Assembly: GCA_016195585.1 (NCBI GenBank)
Contig: JACPZJ010000095.1
Coordinates: forward strand, 1-6,821
Source of the DNA: Nitrospirota bacterium
Lineage (GTDB): Bacteria; Nitrospirota; CAKKRA01; 9FT-COMBO-42-15
Length of the DNA: 6,821 bases
Direction: 5' to 3'
Made by a program: the position numbers and the translations under genes. Positions 3,498 through 6,821 of this stretch are shown in pieces. Each line of letters opens with the position of its first letter. The first letter of the stretch is position 1. Under the pieces are notes generated by a model that was given only the letters and a program-made list of their open reading frames with translations, ran no database searches and was not told where the DNA came from.

Positions 3498-4491
3498 GCC
3501 AACAGCAATACATGAAAATAAAGAGACATTGACAGAAGAAATTCTCCAATTAAAAGTGGAGAAGAACGCCTTGATTCTCGCCCACAATTACCAGCGGGCA
3601 GAGATACAGGACATTGCAGATATAATCGGCGATTCCCTTGAGCTCTCAAGGGCAGCGGCAAAGACAAATAATCCAGTAATCGCCTTCTGCGGTGTGCATT
3701 TTATGGCTGAATCTGCCTCTATCCTTTCACCTGACAAGACTGTCCTCCTCCCGGAGATTACAGCAGGCTGTCCAATGGCAGATATGATTACAGTTGAAGG
3801 TCCGAGGAGAACGGACAGAAAAGAGTATCGTGATTTATTGGGAATCGTCTTTGAGTTCACAGACGCATTTACATTGAGAGACTTGAAGTCAAAATATTCT
3901 GGCGCGCCTGTTGTTTGCTATGTTAATACCTCTGCTGCAGTTAAGGCAGAGAGTGATATATGCTGCACATCTTCAAATGCCTTAAAGGTTGTTGAATCTT
4001 TAAAAGAGGATACAGTAATAATGATACCGGACAGGAATCTTTCTGCCTATGTTGCAAAGAGGACAAAGAAAAAAATTATCACATGGGACGGCTTCTGTCA
4101 TGTTCATCAGAGGGTTTCTGCAGCCAATATTAATAGCCTGAGGGCAGAACATCCTGAGGCAGTGGTTATTGTCCATCCTGAATGTCCATTAGAGATTCAG
4201 GATATGGCAGACCATATTGCAAGCACATCAGGCATATTAAGGCTTTCAAAGGAGATAGATAAAAAGGAGTTTATCATTGGCACAGAGGAGGGGCTGGGCC
4301 ATCGCCTGAAAAAGGAGAACCCTGATAAAGAATTTTATTTTGCATATGAGCACATGGTCTGTCCGAATATGAAAAGAATAACCCTGCGCAGCTTAAGAAA
4401 TGCCCTGCGTGATATGCAGTATGTAATCAAGGTGCCGGATGATATAAGGCTAAAGGCAAAGAGGGCATTGGACAGGATGTTAGAGGTGTAG
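3496..4491 (+). CDS. nadA: quinolinate synthase
   Basis: The 331-residue NadA condenses iminoaspartate (from NadB) with dihydroxyacetone phosphate to form quinolinate, a cytoplasmic step of de novo NAD synthesis, using an oxygen-sensitive [4Fe-4S] cluster. The three expected cluster cysteines are present: C65 (FCGVHFM), C201 (GFCHVH) and C289 (MVCPNMK). Other family blocks are LAHNYQ (28-33), GDSLELS (45-51), YVNTSAAVKAESD (142-154), VHPECP (226-231) and GTEEGL (262-267). It is longer than the usual 300 or so residues because about 24 residues (102-125) are inserted between ADMITVE and TLRDLKSKY. No Shine-Dalgarno precedes ATG 3496; TTG 3529 is an alternative start. The nadA 3' end overlaps the convergent nadB by 12 bases. 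Confidence 0.95.
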   Translation: MPTAIHENKETLTEEILQLKVEKNALILAHNYQRAEIQDIADIIGDSLELSRAAAKTNNPVIAFCGVHFMAESASILSPDKTVLLPEITAGCPMADMITVEGPRRTDRKEYRDLLGIVFEFTDAFTLRDLKSKYSGAPVVCYVNTSAAVKAESDICCTSSNALKVVESLKEDTVIMIPDRNLSAYVAKRTKKKIITWDGFCHVHQRVSAANINSLRAEHPEAVVIVHPECPLEIQDMADHIASTSGILRLSKEIDKKEFIIGTEEGLGHRLKKENPDKEFYFAYEHMVCPNMKRITLRSLRNALRDMQYVIKVPDDIRLKAKRALDRMLEV

Positions 4492-6039
4492 CGTGATATG
4501 CCCTTTCCAATCTTTACCTGGCTCTTTAAAATCGCTCCTGTAATGCGCGCCGACGCTGCCCTTTCGCAACAGGGCAGCAGTTGTTATCAGCCTTGCAACA
4601 GTAATTATGTTCTTTACCTCAAGCTCCCTTCTTGTTGCAAAGAAATCATTCTCAATCTTTCTCCATCCCCGCAGCCTCTTCAATGCCTCTGTAAGGGATT
4701 TTTTGCACCTCACGATTCCAACCTTTGACCACATTGTCTTTCTCAGGGAACTTCTGACCTTTTCTATATCATAAGAACCTGCACGCACCACCGGCCTTCT
4801 CGGTAAGACAAACCTATCTGCAAAGGGTTCAATGCCTTTGACACTCTTTCCATATTTCCCTGCGGCCTTCCCAGTCCTCGCACCATATACAATGCCCTCC
4901 AACAAGGAATTGCTTGCAAGCCTGTTAGCGCCATGGACGCCAGTACAGGCAACCTCACCTGCTGCAAATAACCCCTTTATACTGGTAGCGCCATCTATAT
5001 CAGTTTTAACGCCGCCCATCATATAATGTGCGCTTGGACATACTGGTATAAGGTCTTCTGTGATATCTATATTATACTGAAGGCAGGTTCTGTAGATTTT
5101 TGGAAATCTCTCTTTAACAAATCTTTTGTTAAGGTGCGTTATATCAAGATAAACAAAATTACTTTTAGTGCGTCTCATCTCTGATTGTATTGCCCTGCTT
5201 ACAATATCCCTTGGTGCGAGCTCGGCGTCAGGGTGGTATTTCTGCATAAAACGTTCACCTTTTATGTTTTTTAATATTCCGCCTTCCCCTCGTATTGCCT
5301 CTGATAAAAGAAATTGAGGCGCTGCTGGAAGATAGAGTGCAGTTGGATGAAACTGGACAAATTCCATATCTGTAAGGATTGCGCCAGCGCGGTAGGAAAT
5401 GGCAATACCATCCCCTGTAGCAACCGCAGGGTTTGTAGTCATTGAATAAATCTGTCCGCACCCGCCTGTTGCAAGGACAACGGCCCTTGCAAAGACCGGA
5501 AATATCTCGCCCTGATTTGATAAAAGGAGCGCTCCCCGGCATATTTTATTCTTAACGATCAAGTCAATGGTAAAACAGAATGGAAGCTTAGAGATATTTG
5601 GAAGGGATTTGACCTTACTAAGGAGGGCAGTCTCTATCTCTTCGCCTGTGGCATCGCCCTTAGCATGGATGATTCTGTCTATGCTGTGTGCAGCCTCTCT
5701 GCCGAAGGAGAGCTTTTCTCCAAGCATGTCAAATCTCGCGCCCCATGAGATAAGCTCAAGTATCCTCTCAGGTCCTTCCTCTACAAGAACCTTCACTGCC
5801 TTTTTATTGCAGAGGCCTGCCCCTGCCTTTATGGTATCCTTATAGTGAAAGCCGATTGTGTCCTCGTCGCTCAGCGCTACAGCCACGCCGCCTTGCGCAT
5901 AGCCTGTGCTTCCTTCTGCCGGCCTCTCCTTTGTTACAACAAAAACATCTCCGTATCGCGAAAGCTCTATAGCAGCCCTGAGCCCGGCGACACCGCTGCC
6001 GAGGACTAAAAAATCTGTTAACATTCTTTTTTTTTGCAT
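4480..6039 (-). CDS. nadB: L-aspartate oxidase
   Basis: The 519-residue NadB is an FAD enzyme that oxidises L-aspartate to iminoaspartate, using O2 or fumarate, and feeds NadA. Seen here: an N-terminal FAD-binding LVLGSGVAGLRAA (11-23), STGYAQGGVAV (44-54), ATGGCGQIY (190-198), EFVQFHPTAL (226-235), EAIRGEGGIL (247-256), LAPRDIVSRAI (275-285) with the catalytic-type arginine R277, HYMMGGVKTD (338-347), ANRLASNSLLEG (371-382), and a C-terminal helical domain ending GAHYRSDFKE (497-506). Length is normal and the protein looks intact. It starts 8 bases after the lipoprotein gene's stop, so the two are probably cotranscribed. A run of nine A lies between the ATG at 6039 and a second in-frame ATG at 6024; either could be the start, and neither has a good ribosome-binding site. 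Confidence 0.96.
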   Translation of the reverse strand: MQKKRMLTDFLVLGSGVAGLRAAIELSRYGDVFVVTKERPAEGSTGYAQGGVAVALSDEDTIGFHYKDTIKAGAGLCNKKAVKVLVEEGPERILELISWGARFDMLGEKLSFGREAAHSIDRIIHAKGDATGEEIETALLSKVKSLPNISKLPFCFTIDLIVKNKICRGALLLSNQGEIFPVFARAVVLATGGCGQIYSMTTNPAVATGDGIAISYRAGAILTDMEFVQFHPTALYLPAAPQFLLSEAIRGEGGILKNIKGERFMQKYHPDAELAPRDIVSRAIQSEMRRTKSNFVYLDITHLNKRFVKERFPKIYRTCLQYNIDITEDLIPVCPSAHYMMGGVKTDIDGATSIKGLFAAGEVACTGVHGANRLASNSLLEGIVYGARTGKAAGKYGKSVKGIEPFADRFVLPRRPVVRAGSYDIEKVRSSLRKTMWSKVGIVRCKKSLTEALKRLRGWRKIENDFFATRRELEVKNIITVARLITTAALLRKGSVGAHYRSDFKEPGKDWKGHITLHL

Positions 6040-6047
6040 AGACTGTT

Positions 6048-6527
6048 TTATTCTGAAGGTCTTTCAGGTCTGATAGGAGAAATGGAGTAATAATCAAAGG
6101 GGTTATTGCCTGATATGCCTGTTAACTTAGGTTCAGCATCATTTGTAAACGCAAATATTGCATTGCCGCTTTTACTGATTTTTTTGACTGCCTTTTTCCA
6201 TTCCCCTTCCCATGCAAGGCTCACACCTGCGCCATCCCTATCCATATTGATCCTGTCTACATGGATTGTGAGATTAAGTTCATCAAACTCCAGCATCCCC
6301 TTTTCAACACTATTTTTAAATGAGGAATTATACTTGGGAGAAACGAATGTCACAAAAGCCGCTAAATCCTTTTCATTATAATTCTTCTGCAGCTTTGTGA
6401 TGGTGTTTAATATTGTCTTAATCCTTACAACATCCTCAGAAGGCTTGACTGCCTTTGAGCAGGAGGCAGTAAAGATGCCGATTATTAAAGATATAAAAAT
6501 AATGTTTTTTAGTTTAGACATGGACAT
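6048..6527 (-). CDS. lipoprotein with probable NTF2-like domain
   Basis: This is a 159-residue exported lipoprotein. After MSMSKLK comes a hydrophobic segment (NIIFISLIIGIF) and the lipobox TASC, with C23 as the lipidated residue; S24 follows, so outer-membrane sorting is likely if the usual +2 rule applies. The mature part, VVRIKTILNTITKLQKNYNE then KDLAAFVTFVSPKY (51-64), followed by beta strands (LNLTIHVDRI, GVSLAWEGEW, NAIFAFT), fits an NTF2-like or SnoaL-like fold; this is pattern recognition only. ATG 6527 or ATG 6521 may be the start. A TTGACA lies just upstream. It sits between an M23 peptidase gene and nadB, separated from nadB by 8 bases. Its role is unknown; the neighbouring peptidase suggests an envelope function. 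Confidence 0.8.
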   Translation of the reverse strand: MSMSKLKNIIFISLIIGIFTASCSKAVKPSEDVVRIKTILNTITKLQKNYNEKDLAAFVTFVSPKYNSSFKNSVEKGMLEFDELNLTIHVDRINMDRDGAGVSLAWEGEWKKAVKKISKSGNAIFAFTNDAEPKLTGISGNNPFDYYSISPIRPERPSE

Positions 6528-6556
6528 AGGTTAAACTTTATTGTATTAATTGTCAA
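6528..6556 (-). promoter_or_regulatory. possible promoter for the lipoprotein and nadB
   Basis: On the - strand TTGACA (6556-6551) is followed after 17 bases by TAACCT (6533-6528), a weak -10 box. Transcription would begin at about the second ATG of the lipoprotein gene (6521), giving a leaderless message. The promoter would let the lipoprotein and nadB be expressed apart from the M23 peptidase gene. Confidence 0.3.
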
Positions 6557-6565
6557 GGGCTTTAA

Positions 6566-6821
6566 CTACTCCAGCGGCAGGTTTACGATAGAAATCGGGT
6601 TTACCCATGCGCCGTTGAGCCGCATGCCCCAGTGCAGGTGCGGGCCTGTTGCCCTTCCGCTCTTTCCAACCTTTGCAATCAACTGTCCCCTTTTTATGTC
6701 CTCGCCGTTATCAACAAGAATCTCTGAAAGGTGAAAATACATTGTAAAGAGTCCAAAACCGTGGTCAATAATCAGGCTTTTGCCGCTGAAAAATTGTTCA
6801 TCAATAAAGACCACCCGGCCA
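6566..6821 (-). CDS. M23 family metallopeptidase, C-terminal part
   Basis: The last 84 residues of a gene that runs off the right edge. The visible segment starts GRVVFIDEQFFSGKSLIIDHG and continues GLFTMYFHLSE, GEDIKRGQLIAKVGKSGRATGPHLHWG and MRLNGAWVNP. This is the C-terminal half of the LytM/M23 fold, with the conserved histidine of YFHLS and the H-x-H zinc motif (PHLHW) both intact; the first zinc ligands (HxxxD) would lie outside the window. M23 enzymes cut peptidoglycan cross-bridges, or act as activators in cell division when degenerate; the intact residues favour an active enzyme. There is no reason to start at the internal GTG (6814), because the frame stays open to the edge and the family continues upstream. 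Confidence 0.93.
   Translation of the reverse strand, partial: GRVVFIDEQFFSGKSLIIDHGFGLFTMYFHLSEILVDNGEDIKRGQLIAKVGKSGRATGPHLHWGMRLNGAWVNPISIVNLPLE

Noticed and set aside
3588..3860. 90-residue open frame on the - strand opposite nadA
   Set aside because: It is a shadow of nadA, with no ribosome-binding site or recognisable family. It does span the odd insertion, but nothing supports it as a gene.
3799..3870. Intein or homing endonuclease in NadA
   Set aside because: The extra segment is only about 24 residues, far too short, and has no splice-junction residues such as a leading Cys and a trailing His-Asn.
5255..6097. Alternative frames on both strands within nadB
   Set aside because: They are out-of-frame readings of an intact nadB and lack coding signals of their own.

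Overview
The window looks like a piece of an AT-leaning genome from a Gram-negative-type bacterium, probably an uncultured or anaerobic lineage. The evidence is a lipobox lipoprotein, a Sec-type secreted protein, an M23 peptidase, and dispersed intergenic hairpin repeats of the kind common in Nitrospirota, Desulfobacterota and similar environmental genomes. I cannot fix the phylum from the sequence alone. The window falls into an accessory left third (1-2400) and a housekeeping remainder (2500-6821).

Accessory part. Three small two-gene modules, all on the + strand, follow one another. (1) 189-763: a protein resembling the DUF7718 family plus a DUF5647-like partner, sharing a 4-base ATGA overlap. 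(2) 1009-1592: a DUF6883-like protein plus a DUF4926-like partner. (3) 1761-2361: a VapC-like PIN-domain toxin plus a 48-residue antitoxin-like protein that overlaps it by 8 bases. After each module comes intergenic DNA with related repeat sequence: a GTAGGG...CCACC segment, then (after modules 1 and 2, and at the left edge of the window) a GC-rich hairpin followed by T residues that looks like a Rho-independent terminator. The first genes of modules 2 and 3 lack a Shine-Dalgarno sequence and sit close behind extended -10 promoters. The second genes have strong Shine-Dalgarno sites. Only module 3 is recognisable as toxin-antitoxin from known family membership; for modules 1 and 2 this is inference from layout and motif style.

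Housekeeping part. A good sigma70-type promoter (2460-2488) drives a small secreted lysine-rich protein and ribosomal protein bL9 (rplI). An ATGA overlap at the rplI stop opens a 32-codon reading frame that may be a relic of dnaB, the usual rplI neighbour. An AT-rich inverted repeat then leads into nadA (quinolinate synthase), which carries an unusual in-frame insertion of about 24 residues. On the - strand, reading from the right edge, lie a truncated M23 peptidase gene, an NTF2-like lipoprotein and nadB (L-aspartate oxidase).

NadB and NadA catalyse the two successive steps from L-aspartate to quinolinate in de novo NAD synthesis. Here their genes converge and overlap by 12 bases at their 3' ends instead of forming an operon. 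No nadC is present in the window.
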